Assembly (NCBI RefSeq): GCF_014698475.1
Contig: NZ_JACJTB010000027.1
Location: 1 to 64,000 of the forward strand
Length of the DNA stretch: 64,000 nt
Direction of reading: 5' to 3'
Origin: Nostoc spongiaeforme FACHB-130
GTDB lineage: Bacteria; Cyanobacteriota; Cyanobacteriia; Cyanobacteriales; Nostocaceae
A program made the position numbers and the translations under genes. Position 1 is the stretch's first letter. The number at the start of each line of letters is the position of its first letter. Below, in pieces: positions 35,988 through 44,941 of the stretch. The notes under the pieces were generated by a model, which did not search any database, was not told the DNA's origin, and saw only the letters and a list, made by a program, of their open reading frames with translations.

Positions 35988-38459
35988 CTAAACTGGGAAC
36001 GCATTAAACGCCATAAAAGTAGCAGAATCAACCATACAAGGGCAAAGGGAAAGGCTATCAGCCCAAAAATAAAACACAAAATAAAACTGAAACCAACCAC
36101 GTTGAGCGAATTTTATTAATGATTTTAGCCACTGAGGATAAGGCATAGCTTCAAAAGGAAGCTGAAGTTCTTGGAAAATCGACTCGGCTTGATGCCAGAC
36201 TGCAAATGCTTCTCGAATTTTGCCACACCGATAATAAGCATTGCTCAAATTCATTAAGGATGTACCTACGCCATTGAGATCGCCTATATCCCGTTTAATT
36301 TCCAAAGACTGCTGGTGGAACTCAATCGCCCGTTGGTACTCTCCCAGGGAGTAGTAAGCATTGCCTAAACCGATTAAGGAACTACCAACACCATTACGAT
36401 CGCCTATGTCCCTAGATATTTCCAAAGACTGCTGGTAGAACTCAATCGCCCGTTGGTACTCTCCCAGGGAGTAGTAAGCATTGCCTAAACCGATTAAGGA
36501 ACTACCAACACCAAAGCGATCGCCTATATCCCGTTTAATTTCCAAAGACTGCTGGTGGAACTCAATCGCCCGTTGGTACTCTCCCAGGGAACAGTAAGCA
36601 TTGCCTAAATTGCCCAAGGAACTACCAACGCCTGAGCGATCGCCTATCTCCCTTTTGATTTCCAAAGACTGCTGGTAGAACTCAATCGCCCGTTGGTTCT
36701 CTCCCAGGGAACCGTAAGCATTGCCTAAACCGATTAAGGAACTACCAACACCAAAGCGATCGCCTATCTCCCTGAATATTGCTAAAGACTGCTGGTGGAA
36801 CTCTATCGCCCGTTGGTACTCTCCCAGGGAATAGTAAGCACTGCCTAAATTGTTTAAGGAATTACCAACACCATTGCGATCGCCTATCTCCCTGAATATT
36901 TCCAAAGACTGCTGGTGGAACTCTATCGCTCGTTGGTACTCTCCCAGGGAATAGTAAGCACTGCCTAAATTGTTTAAGGATCTACCAACACCAAAGCGAT
37001 CGCCTATCTCCCTGAATATTTCCAAAGACTGCTGGTGGAACTCAATCGCCCGTTGGTTCTCTCCCAGGAAATTGTAAGCATTGCCTAAATTGCCCAAGGA
37101 ATTACCAACGCCATTGCGATCGCCTATCTCCCTGAATATTTCCAAAGACTGCTGGAAGAACTCAATCGCCCGTTGGTACTCTCCCAGGGAACAGTAAGCA
37201 ATGCCTAATGAAGTGAGAGAAGCTGTATATTTCCAATTTTCTCTATCCCCAATTTCTTGCCATTTACTTACCAACTGCTCATATAATTCCACTTGGTCGA
37301 TGTAATAACCACGCAAGGTTAAAAATTCATCGCAAAATCTTAATACATCAAATGCTGAGTCATAATTTCCTAGCTGATACCAGTGATGAAAAACTTCTAA
37401 ATATTCTTTGATATCATCTTTTGTCTGCCAAAGTTTCTGTTTAACATTCAAAAGATAGTAATTGATGGCTCGTTGATGTGCTTCTGTCTGTTCACCTGCT
37501 TTATACCGCACATACTCCCACACCACAGGCTGAAATCCAAATCGCCGCTTACCATTGAGTTGTTCTATCAACAAAGAACGCTTCACCAGATTCCGCAATT
37601 CTCCCTCAATCTCTGGTTCTGCATTTCCCGGTAACACTGCTACTGCTGCTGTACTATCAACCGCACCACGATACACACTAATATTCTGCAATAACGCCTT
37701 TTGTAATTCACTCAATCTTGCAAAACTAGCATCTAATACCAACACCATCCCCACATTTTCCCGGCGATGCACACCTACCACTTGGGGATCTGTCAACAAC
37801 TGGCGCAAATTCCCTAAGCCTAAATCTGCTAATCTGCTTAAATCCGGGTCTTGTGAATATTCTGCTTTTAATAAGTCTGCTACTAATCTCAACAATAGGG
37901 GATGCCCATCTACTAATTCCACAAACTCGGCTAAATTCCCTTTAATGCCCAATGCTGTTAACAGTTCCACCCCTTCCTCTACTTGCAAACCTTTCAAGGG
38001 TAGCCACTCAAAGCCTTTTAATTCTGGTCTTTCTCTGGTGGTGACTAACACCTTACTATTACCACCAGATTCTATCCATGTTTGGAAAAACTCACCGTAA
38101 AATAAACTTCCCCACTGTCGATCAGGTTGTAATAAACTTTCCAGGTTGTCAATAATTAGTAGAAACTCCCCAGAACGCAGACACCTGATTAACGCTTCTA
38201 CCAACTGCGCTTCTTGTTCTGGCACAGGAAAGCCAAATTGTGTTAATACTTCTCTGGCTAAATCGCTAAAACCTGCCCCATTACTAACATCAGCCCAAAA
38301 CCGCTTGGGGAACCCAGCAATTTCAGCATAAATTTTAGCCGCCAGCATCGATTTACCTGTGCCACCGATGCCTTCTATGCCAATTAAACAGGTATTTTCA
38401 TCAGCTAACCATTGCTGGATTTGGGCAATTTCGGTTTTTCGTCCTTGCCAATAAGCCAA
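35988..38459 (-). CDS. STAND NTPase (NB-ARC-like) with TPR array; frame-shifted N-terminus upstream
   Basis: 823 aa from TTG 38459. The NTPase domain has Walker A GIGGTGKS (30-37), a Walker B-like LLIIDNLESLL and VLVTTRERPELKG, as in NB-ARC/STAND signalling ATPases. A winged-helix-like stretch follows to about 330. Then come eight 40-residue TPR units (LGNAYYSLGEYQRAIEFHQQ type) and a degenerate ninth. The C-terminal 35 residues are hydrophobic. STAND proteins are switches in signalling and antiphage immunity. The TTG start is unlikely to be the natural N-terminus: the frame stays open and protein-like for 39 more codons up to 38576 (TNYIAVYGTAQQEIVEWLER). There it meets the end of the 143-aa upstream gene at a slippery heptamer. 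Joined, the protein would have 1005 aa. Confidence 0.85.
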   Translation of the reverse strand: MAYWQGRKTEIAQIQQWLADENTCLIGIEGIGGTGKSMLAAKIYAEIAGFPKRFWADVSNGAGFSDLAREVLTQFGFPVPEQEAQLVEALIRCLRSGEFLLIIDNLESLLQPDRQWGSLFYGEFFQTWIESGGNSKVLVTTRERPELKGFEWLPLKGLQVEEGVELLTALGIKGNLAEFVELVDGHPLLLRLVADLLKAEYSQDPDLSRLADLGLGNLRQLLTDPQVVGVHRRENVGMVLVLDASFARLSELQKALLQNISVYRGAVDSTAAVAVLPGNAEPEIEGELRNLVKRSLLIEQLNGKRRFGFQPVVWEYVRYKAGEQTEAHQRAINYYLLNVKQKLWQTKDDIKEYLEVFHHWYQLGNYDSAFDVLRFCDEFLTLRGYYIDQVELYEQLVSKWQEIGDRENWKYTASLTSLGIAYCSLGEYQRAIEFFQQSLEIFREIGDRNGVGNSLGNLGNAYNFLGENQRAIEFHQQSLEIFREIGDRFGVGRSLNNLGSAYYSLGEYQRAIEFHQQSLEIFREIGDRNGVGNSLNNLGSAYYSLGEYQRAIEFHQQSLAIFREIGDRFGVGSSLIGLGNAYGSLGENQRAIEFYQQSLEIKREIGDRSGVGSSLGNLGNAYCSLGEYQRAIEFHQQSLEIKRDIGDRFGVGSSLIGLGNAYYSLGEYQRAIEFYQQSLEISRDIGDRNGVGSSLIGLGNAYYSLGEYQRAIEFHQQSLEIKRDIGDLNGVGTSLMNLSNAYYRCGKIREAFAVWHQAESIFQELQLPFEAMPYPQWLKSLIKFAQRGWFQFYFVFYFWADSLSLCPCMVDSATFMAFNAFPV
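36249..37208. repeat. Eight tandem 120-bp units encoding TPRs
   Basis: Eight near-identical 120-bp units, each encoding one 40-aa TPR. Landmarks such as TCCAAAGACTGCTGGTGG and CTCTCCCAGG recur every 120 bp. Most units carry a HIP1-type GCGATCGC, the codons for Gly-Asp-Arg. High DNA identity means unit number may change by recombination or replication slippage. Confidence 0.92.
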
Positions 38460-38572
38460 ATTTTTAGGGGAGTTACCCGCTTTGAGAACTCCCGGTGATT
38501 CAGCTTTGGTACTGCGTTCTAGCCACTCTACTATTTCTTGCTGTGCAGTACCATAAACAGCAATATAGTTAG

Positions 38573-39004
38573 TTACTTTGGGCTGTTGATATTTCTGCTG
38601 AAATCATAGTTTGGCTGATTAACATCACGTGCTGTATTTATCTGTATGCTTTCGTCGTAAGATTGAGCGTTGAGGCTAACAGAGGTATCATCAGATTTTG
38701 TTGCCTGCAAAATTTGGGCGATTTCCTCAGCCAGTGCGGTATCAGCATCCAAAATCTTTTTCAGTTGCACTCGCAAGCTTGCTTGTAAATCTTCATCATC
38801 TGGAGTTTGCGCTACATCCGCAGCAGCTTCTTTTGCGGCTTCTTTAGCTTCTACCTTGGGTTGTAGCTTCCCCCAAATAGCTTTAGCTTTATTCCAAACA
38901 TCTTCACCAACTTTTTGTGATGCGCCTTCTGCAACTTTACCACCCACGTTGAGCAGAAATGGCAGACAGGGAACGAGAAATTTGACGATCAGTGCGATAT
39001 CCAT
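38573..39004 (-). CDS. N-terminal module of the STAND protein (frame 0 part)
   Basis: 143 aa. A hydrophobic N-terminus (MDIALIVKFLVPCLPFLLNVGGKV), an Ala/Lys/Glu-rich helical middle (VEAKEAAKEAAADVAQ) and a C-terminus INTARDVNQPNYDFSRNINS. The DVNQP-type tract often lies just before the NTPase core in cyanobacterial STAND proteins, from memory. It ends AGC-CCA-AAG-TAA. A -1 shift on C-CCA-AAG continues without a stop into the STAND frame. So this is either the first half of one gene (mutated or programmed to shift) or a separately made adaptor protein. It starts at ATG 39004. Confidence 0.7.
   Translation of the reverse strand: MDIALIVKFLVPCLPFLLNVGGKVAEGASQKVGEDVWNKAKAIWGKLQPKVEAKEAAKEAAADVAQTPDDEDLQASLRVQLKKILDADTALAEEIAQILQATKSDDTSVSLNAQSYDESIQINTARDVNQPNYDFSRNINSPK
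38576..38582 (-). other. Slippery heptamer C-CCA-AAG before a stop codon
   Basis: On the minus strand the heptamer reads CCCAAAG in the phase X-XXY-YYZ relative to the upstream 143-aa frame and is directly followed by TAA. Slipping back one base gives GTA-ACT-AAC and enters the STAND frame. This is the classical layout for a -1 frameshift site. No functional proof is possible here. Confidence 0.55.
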
Positions 39005-39094
39005 TTATATACGCAGGTAACTAAAGTTATTGATACAAGCTCATGTTAACGTAATTGTAATTTATTTTTGTTTTTTGACTCAAAATCTAAAATT

Positions 39095-39283
39095 GTGTAC
39101 GCAAAATCTATTTCTGCGAATCCAAAAATAACAAATGCGTATGCAAAAATAACAAATGTGTACGCGAAATCTATTTCTGCGAATCCAAAAATAACAAATG
39201 CGTATGCAAAAATAACAAATGTGTACACGAAATCTATTTTTACGAATCCAAAAATAACAAATGTGTACGCGAAATCTATAGCG
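39095..39283. repeat. 21-bp-unit minisatellite (9 units in 63-bp higher order)
   Basis: Units of 21 bp (GTGTACGCGAAATCTATTTCT, GCGAATCCAAAAATAACAAAT and GCGTATGCAAAAATAACAAAT) are arranged as 63+63+42+21 = 189 bp. The third block lacks the third unit type. Both strands are open in one frame because the unit is a multiple of 3. The resulting peptides are repetitive and not protein-like. Confidence 0.9.
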
Positions 39284-39408
39284 TTTCTCGGTTGGATGAG
39301 GTACATTTCAACCCCACCCGCAAGCAAAGTTACCGTGTACACACAAGTTGAAAATAGGCAGTATGAAACGCATCCCGCCTAGAACTAAAGTTCCAGGCTG
39401 ATAGCAAA

Positions 39409-39461
39409 AGTCTACTGAAGTAGACTCAAATTAATTTTTTTTGAGTCATCTTCAGATGACT
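39409..39461. repeat. Two adjacent perfect hairpins
   Basis: AGTCTACT-GA-AGTAGACT (39409-39426) and AGTCATC-TTCA-GATGACT (39444-39461) lie 17 bp apart, in a non-coding stretch of about 650 bp between the STAND module and the DUF4336 gene. Paired subterminal hairpins occur at IS200/IS605-type ends, but no transposase is present. The remainder of the gap up to 39656 shows nothing more. Confidence 0.55.
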
Positions 39462-39656
39462 TGCGCTATGAGACTTGGAATTTATTCCAAGGCGGGACAG
39501 ATGCACTCAACCGAGATTTGTGTGTACACCATAGCCGCAAGCGAGGAGGGTATAGTTTGCTTAAGCAAATGCGGGGTGGGGTTCCGACTGTATTACAAGC
39601 AAGTAAGAACCCCTATATTTCTGTGAGTCCAGAAATTAATTTTGCGTGCTTACTTA

Positions 39657-40847
39657 TTACACCTTCTCCTTGGGCGGAGTAGCAATACCCTGTTTGAGTA
39701 AATTTGCTTCTAGTTCTTTGATGAATTGACAGTCTTTTTCTAACCAAGGTTGAGTTTCTGCACTGACTGATGGTTGCTTTTCTAAGAAACTAAATGCTTG
39801 GCGGAATTGCTGGGGAGTGGTGGTAATAGGCGCATCAAAATGACAAGAAATAATTTGGTAAAAATTCCATTTTGCAACTTTGTTAGCCCAGTCGATGACT
39901 TGTTGTGGTGCTTGGGGCAGAATAAGAGTTTGCAAAATGGGGGCGACAAATGGACGACCATTACGACTCAGGGCATAAAATGACTGTTGCCAATTTGCTT
40001 GCCAACGAAACGGATATAAACCGAAATATGCTTTTCTTGAATGGTCTGGTGCTTGTAAAGCTTCGCGGAAACTTTCACCGAGTCCTGTGATATCTAATGC
40101 GCTGGGACGGAAATAAATCGCAAATAAGGCAATACGCTGCCATCCTTGACGGCGGTTTGTGGGGTTATCTTCAATGGGTTGGAGGGCATTTTCTCTGGCG
40201 TGAAATAGCAAGGGGTATGGGTCTAGTTGCAAGATAGCCGGAGGATTTTCGGAGATAGAGATGATTGTATCGGTTAACAGTAGGGTGTGCGATCGCTTGT
40301 GAAACAAAGCCACTTCCCCAAATGAACCTCGTCCCAAGTTAATATCCAACACCTCATACTCAAAATCATCTGCAAATGGCGCAAGACTAGCGTCTTCGGG
40401 TAGTTCTTGAGTTCGTTGTTGGGGAAACCCTAACCAACTCAGTGGTAAGTTGAACGGAAAACTCCATTGATGAGGTGCAACAAACACCTGCGCTTGCGGA
40501 AAGTTTCTGGCAAAGGGGCCGACGAAAACCTTGTGTTCAAGACCAGAACTGGTTGGTAAAATAATGTACTTCACCTCACCATGTTTTGCTACCAATTCCT
40601 GCACCATCCGCATACATTCTTTAGTTGCTGCTACAGGTGCATAAACCAACAAACCACCACCTGTCAGCTTCACCACAGTCATCCGAATCGGCACAATAGT
40701 ATAGAGAATGCCATGCACTTGGTCGAATGTCCAAATTGTATCTTTCACAATTTCTTGGCAAAGTGTCCGCCGTTGTTTGTAGGGATAAAAGGGAACAACA
40801 GGCCAAAACGGCCATGACCAATCTTTTGGGTTGTTGCTGAGATACAT
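39657..40847 (-). CDS. DUF4336 protein (metallo-beta-lactamase-like fold)
   Basis: A 396-aa soluble protein. WTFDQVHGILYTIVPIRMTVVKL and GGLLVYAPVAATKECMRMVQEL with VKYIILPTSSGLEHKVFVGPFA match DUF4336, a family of predicted MBL-fold proteins in cyanobacteria, algae and bacteria. The usual HxHxDH motif is not seen, so it may not be a classical zinc hydrolase. LLLTDTIISIS near residue 195 sits where a second metal Asp would be. Function unknown. Confidence 0.8.
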   Translation of the reverse strand: MYLSNNPKDWSWPFWPVVPFYPYKQRRTLCQEIVKDTIWTFDQVHGILYTIVPIRMTVVKLTGGGLLVYAPVAATKECMRMVQELVAKHGEVKYIILPTSSGLEHKVFVGPFARNFPQAQVFVAPHQWSFPFNLPLSWLGFPQQRTQELPEDASLAPFADDFEYEVLDINLGRGSFGEVALFHKRSHTLLLTDTIISISENPPAILQLDPYPLLFHARENALQPIEDNPTNRRQGWQRIALFAIYFRPSALDITGLGESFREALQAPDHSRKAYFGLYPFRWQANWQQSFYALSRNGRPFVAPILQTLILPQAPQQVIDWANKVAKWNFYQIISCHFDAPITTTPQQFRQAFSFLEKQPSVSAETQPWLEKDCQFIKELEANLLKQGIATPPKEKV

Positions 40848-41149
40848 AGATGAATTGACCCAATCCTAATCTCTTGCCATGTCTTTATCCTAAAATAATC
40901 AGAGCAGGCGTAGCTGAACCTGGATTTCTCTCTTGTGAGAAATCCAGGGGTGTGGGAGGGGTGGGAAGTGTGGGAGGTGTGGGAGGTGTGGGAGGGGTGG
41001 GAGGATGGTGAACAAATCTTTCCCCACACTCCCCACACTCCCCTCTCTCCCCACACTCCCCTCTCTCCCCTCTCTCCCCACACCCGCTACCCATACGTGA
41101 GAAATTCGGGTATACCCATCTGTGGTTTATTTTGTTGAAAAATGGTGCT
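40848..41149. repeat. G-rich/C-rich tandem repeats between DUF4336 and shc
   Basis: A hairpin CTGGATTTCTC-TCTT-GTGAGAAATCCAG at about 40919-40946 is followed by seven or so GTGGGAGG(T/G)-type units. Then come CCCCACACTCCCC units, the inverted composition, up to about 41090. The G tracts could form quadruplexes. Open frames here are low-complexity artefacts of the repeat. It probably holds the 3' end of the shc transcript. Confidence 0.7.
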
Positions 41150-43057
41150 TTATTTGATGTTTTGATATCTGCCTAAAGCAATTAACGGGAAATATTGCTG
41201 ATACATGTGATATTTGAGATAAAAATGACAGGGGAAGCCAGTACCAGTAAAGTCGGCTTCAAACCAAGTACCGTCTGATTTTTGCGTTTTCACTAGGTAA
41301 TCAATTCCGCGTTCAATAATTTCCATTGCAAATTTACCAGTGGCTTCACCGGCGGCGATTAACCCAATTAACGCCCAGGCTGTTTGAGATGCAGTGCTGC
41401 GTCCTTGGCCTTTGAGGCTAGGATCGTTGTAAGTACGGCAAGTTTCACCCCAACCGCCATCGGAATTTTGACATTCGATTAACCAAGTTGCGCCTTTTTC
41501 GATTTGGCGTTGATACTTTTGCGGGTTAATTAATGCTAAAGCCGAGAGAACGCCGCTAGTACCATAGATGTAATTTACGCCCCAACGCCCAAACCAACAA
41601 CCTTCGGTTTCTTGTTCGGCGAGGAGGTAAGATAGGGCGCGTTCGAGGTTATGGGAGTCAATAGATAAGTTACAAGCACCCAACATTTCGATGACTCTGG
41701 CGGTGACATCGGCGGTATTGGGGTCAATCATGGCTTTTAAGTCACCGTAGGGGATAGCATTCAGCCATTCTTGATCATTATCTAAGTCAAAAGCTGCCCA
41801 ACCACCAGGACGACACTGCATAGATGCAACCCAATTTAAGGCGCGGGCGATCGCAGCTTGTTTTAAACTTTCATTAGGTAGTTTGGCTGCGTGTAAAGCC
41901 ATGACCACTACGGCTGTATCATCTACATCAGGATAAAAGCGATTGTCAAATTCAAACGCCCAAGCACCTGGTTTACCTTGGCGATTTTTCACCACCCAAT
42001 CACCATAATCCAGGATTTGCTTTTGCAGTAACCATTCTCCAGCTTTGACTATTGCTGGATGATCAGGTGCATAACCAGAATCAATCAACGCCCGCATTAC
42101 CCAAGCTGTATCCCACACGGGTGATACACAAGGTTGAACGCAATAGTGATCGTCTGTTTCAATGCCAAAATTATCAATGGCTTGGAGTCCTCGTTCCACA
42201 ATTGGGTCATTTGGGCTATAACCCAAACACTTCAAGGCCAGCATCGAATTTAACATCGCCGGGATAATCCCGCCCCAGTCGCCTGTGACTTCTTGGCGTT
42301 CTAAAATCCACTTTTCGGCGGCTTTAATTCCTTCTTGGCGGAAGGGAACTAGATTTAAGCTTTCGGCTAATTTAAATCCTTGATCCAAAGTTAAGAATAA
42401 ATCAGTCCAATCACCTTGGCGGGGTAATTCATACTGGACTTGATTCACACCTTCGGCATATAACTCATCTAAGTTAATGGCTTGGTCAAATTGATAAACA
42501 GGTTTGCTGTCACACACAATCAACAGTGGTACAGTGCTAGAACGCGCCCAGCTAGACATTTCGTAAATATTCACGGGGAAAGCTGGCGGTAACAGCATAA
42601 TCCAAGGCGGGAGAGAGGGGATACCGCGCCAGTCGTAACAGCCAATCAAGGCGAGGTGTAATTTGGTAAAGATGCGCGTTTTGCTGATTCCACCCCGTTG
42701 CAGAATAAATTCTCGCGCCCGTACTAAGGCCGGGTCTGTGGCGGGAACACCCAACAGCCGTAGCGCCATGTATGCTTCTACGGAAGTGCTGAGTTCACCA
42801 CCATCATCATAAAACAGTTCCCAACCGCCATGCTGCCGTTGCTGAGAACGCAAGTAGGTTTCAATTTTATGTAATGGCCGAGTTTTGTCGGTTCCCCAAA
42901 TTTTATGCAGCAGCACAACTTCCGCCGTAATGGTGACGTTCGATTCTAACTCCGCCCACCAGTAACCTGCGGGATATTGCATTGACAGCAGATATTTTTG
43001 GCTGGCTGCGATCGCATCTGCAACTTGATTGACTTGTACCCTGTCTTGTGTTTGCAT
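41150..43057 (-). CDS. shc: Squalene-hopene cyclase
   Basis: About 635 aa from ATG 43057 (MQTQDRVQVNQV); the frame is open to 43084. The enzyme cyclises squalene to hopene/diplopterol on the membrane surface. The acidic catalytic motif is DVDD in YPDVDDTAVVVMALH. QW-type repeats (GGWELFYDDGG, QVTGDWGG-like, GGWAAFDLDND, EGCWFGRWG, DGGWGET) are spread over both alpha barrels. The length is typical. It is divergent from hpnB, about 256 bp away, which supports a hopanoid locus. Confidence 0.96.
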   Translation of the reverse strand: MQTQDRVQVNQVADAIAASQKYLLSMQYPAGYWWAELESNVTITAEVVLLHKIWGTDKTRPLHKIETYLRSQQRQHGGWELFYDDGGELSTSVEAYMALRLLGVPATDPALVRAREFILQRGGISKTRIFTKLHLALIGCYDWRGIPSLPPWIMLLPPAFPVNIYEMSSWARSSTVPLLIVCDSKPVYQFDQAINLDELYAEGVNQVQYELPRQGDWTDLFLTLDQGFKLAESLNLVPFRQEGIKAAEKWILERQEVTGDWGGIIPAMLNSMLALKCLGYSPNDPIVERGLQAIDNFGIETDDHYCVQPCVSPVWDTAWVMRALIDSGYAPDHPAIVKAGEWLLQKQILDYGDWVVKNRQGKPGAWAFEFDNRFYPDVDDTAVVVMALHAAKLPNESLKQAAIARALNWVASMQCRPGGWAAFDLDNDQEWLNAIPYGDLKAMIDPNTADVTARVIEMLGACNLSIDSHNLERALSYLLAEQETEGCWFGRWGVNYIYGTSGVLSALALINPQKYQRQIEKGATWLIECQNSDGGWGETCRTYNDPSLKGQGRSTASQTAWALIGLIAAGEATGKFAMEIIERGIDYLVKTQKSDGTWFEADFTGTGFPCHFYLKYHMYQQYFPLIALGRYQNIK

Positions 43058-43082
43058 TAAATCTCTCTCAAACTCAACACTC

Positions 43083-43237
43083 ACTCAACATCCAGTTTGT
43101 TTCGGTCAATGTTTCAATCTCAGATCCCCCCAACCCCCCTTAAAAAGGGGGTCTTATTGCTCTTTCACCCCCTTAAAAAGGGGGTCGCCGCAGGCGGGGG
43201 GATCTTTACCGAACTATATGGACTCAACATCCAGTTT
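43083..43237. repeat. Palindromic element flanked by 16-bp direct repeats between shc and hpnB
   Basis: ACTCAACATCCAGTTT occurs at 43083-43098 and again at 43222-43237. Between them lies a palindromic element (43122-43205) that starts AGATCCCCCC, ends GGGGGGATCT, and contains two CCCCCTTAAAAAGGGGG hairpins. Such CCCCCTT-AAAAAGGGGG elements are dispersed in cyanobacteria. It sits in the shared promoter region of shc and hpnB. Confidence 0.75.
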
Positions 43238-43313
43238 TCAACACGGCAATACGGAGAAAAAAATGTTTTCCCACAATCAGCAGACATAGTATTCTGTCTG
43301 AGATACTGAGAAT

Positions 43314-44486
43314 TTGCAAGAGGTTATTGTGGCAATTGTACTAGGGTTGATGGTCTTATCCTTAATAATTTGGTTAGGATTACTGAGTTTGCGGGGACAG
43401 TTTTGGCGCTTAGACCAGCAATTAGAAGTCATCCAGCCGCAGCGAGAATCTTTACCGTCAGTGTGTGCGGTGATTCCAGCCCGGAATGAAGCGGATGTTT
43501 TGCCGATGAGTTTGCGATCGCTTTTACTGCAAGATTATGATGGCAATTTTAATATCTTCTTAGTAGACGATCGCAGTACTGATGGCACAGCCGCCTGTGC
43601 GGAAGGAGTCGCCCACGCTGTTGATAAACCCCAGCAATTGCAAATTATCTCTGGTGAACCTTTACCCTCTGGTTGGTCTGGTAAACTTTGGGCAGTGCAG
43701 CAAGGTGTCCAACAAGCTAAAGCACTCGTCCCAGAATATTTTTTACTTACCGATGCAGATATTGAACACGATGTCAATAATCTGCTACGACTTGTCACCA
43801 AAGCCGAACAAGAAAATTTAGATTTGGTTTCTGTGATGGTGCGGCTACGTTGTGATAGTCGGTGGGAAAAATTTTTAATTCCGGCGTTTGTCTTCTTCTT
43901 TCAAAAACTCTACCCTTTTCGCTGGGTCAATGATCCGAAAAATTCCACGGCGGCGGCGGCGGGTGGTAGCATTTTAATTCGCCGCACCGCTTTAGAAAGA
44001 ATCGGTGGTATTGCCGCTATTCGTCAAGCTTTAATTGATGATTGTGCTTTAGCAAATGCGGTGAAATCCAGTCAAGGACGTATCTGGTTAGGATTAAGTA
44101 GTTTAACTCGCAGTTTACGCCCTTATGATTCCCTAGACACAATTTGGAATATGGTGGCGCGGACTGCCTATACACAATTAAATTACTCACCTATATTGTT
44201 ATTCGGCACCGTAATTGCTATGACCTTGATTTACCTCTTACCACCTTTTGGCGTGGTGATTGGTGTAATTTTAGGCAATTGGATGATTGCAATTACAGGT
44301 TTAGCAACATGGTTATTAATGGCATTGGCTTACTTGCCAATTATCCGCTTTTATCAATGCTCACCATTATTAGCTTTGAGTTTACCTGCGATCGCCTTTC
44401 TCTACACTTTAATGACTATCGACTCAGCCATCCGCCATTGGCAAGGACGCGGCGGTGCTTGGAAAGGAAGAGTTTATCCTGGGTAA
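43314..44486 (+). CDS. hpnB: Hopene-associated glycosyltransferase HpnB-like (GT2)
   Basis: Up to 390 aa (TTG 43314; GTG 43329 is also possible). An N-terminal membrane anchor (IVLGLMVLSLIIWLGLLSL) precedes a GT-A family 2 domain: VCAVIPARNEADVLP, LVDDRSTDGTA, YFLLTDADIEH (metal DxD) and IGGIAAIRQALIDDCALA. C-terminal membrane segments follow (SPILLFGTVIAMTLIYLLPP; ITGLATWLLMALAYL). This layout matches HpnB of hopanoid clusters, thought to modify hopanoid side chains. Its place next to shc supports the call. Confidence 0.88.
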   Translation: MQEVIVAIVLGLMVLSLIIWLGLLSLRGQFWRLDQQLEVIQPQRESLPSVCAVIPARNEADVLPMSLRSLLLQDYDGNFNIFLVDDRSTDGTAACAEGVAHAVDKPQQLQIISGEPLPSGWSGKLWAVQQGVQQAKALVPEYFLLTDADIEHDVNNLLRLVTKAEQENLDLVSVMVRLRCDSRWEKFLIPAFVFFFQKLYPFRWVNDPKNSTAAAAGGSILIRRTALERIGGIAAIRQALIDDCALANAVKSSQGRIWLGLSSLTRSLRPYDSLDTIWNMVARTAYTQLNYSPILLFGTVIAMTLIYLLPPFGVVIGVILGNWMIAITGLATWLLMALAYLPIIRFYQCSPLLALSLPAIAFLYTLMTIDSAIRHWQGRGGAWKGRVYPG

Positions 44487-44497
44487 GAATTATTTCT

Positions 44498-44941
44498 CTA
44501 GCCTTCTGCCAACAACTCATCCAAGCTATCTGGAAATGTCCCTCTTTCAATCATTTTAGTAAACACTTGGTAGCAGTCATCTTTTGCTCCCTCCTTGCGT
44601 GGAAATCCTAACCACAAAATAACAATCGCTTTCAATTGTTCTGTATCAAACGCCCGAAAAAATAACCGATACCTTTCTGGTAAACCCATTTTTTTCACTC
44701 TTCCGTAGCGTTTTAATGCTCCTTTTAAGGCAAAATGACTTGCAAAAGGATCGGCTGGAATTTTAGTTTCAATTGCCACAGTAATTGCTGCAAATAACTT
44801 TACTGTTGCATGGGTTTTATATTCAGCCTCTGGTAATTGCTCTTGCAACCGGGAAACACGCTCAAATAATTCTTGATATTGAGCGCCAAATAACTGTGGG
44901 TGGTAGTAAACTTCCCAACCATTATTAATAAACTTCGCCAT
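44498..44941 (-). CDS. yhaV: YhaV-family toxin
   Basis: A 147-aa RelE-superfamily mRNA interferase. GWEVYYHPQLFGAQYQELFERV, THATVKLFAAITVAI, IPADPFASHFAL and YRLFFRAFDTEQLKAIVILW follow the YhaV order, ending with VFTKMIERGTFPDSLDELL. It overlaps the upstream prlF gene by 17 nt, as expected for a translationally coupled antitoxin-toxin pair. It is convergent with hpnB, with an 11-bp gap. Confidence 0.9.
   Translation of the reverse strand: MAKFINNGWEVYYHPQLFGAQYQELFERVSRLQEQLPEAEYKTHATVKLFAAITVAIETKIPADPFASHFALKGALKRYGRVKKMGLPERYRLFFRAFDTEQLKAIVILWLGFPRKEGAKDDCYQVFTKMIERGTFPDSLDELLAEG

Noticed and set aside
36249-37208. CRISPR array
   Set aside because: The 120-bp periodicity is a coding tandem repeat (TPR) without unique spacers. 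No CRISPR repeat-spacer array is seen in this window.
39046-39382. Two long overlapping frames (98 and 104 aa) on opposite strands
   Set aside because: They are translations of a 21-bp repeat whose length is a multiple of three, so open frames arise automatically. The peptides are low-complexity.
40885-41138. Open frames in the GTGGGAGG/CCCCACACTCCCC tract
   Set aside because: Pure repeat translations (GERGEC, PPTPPT) on several frames of both strands.
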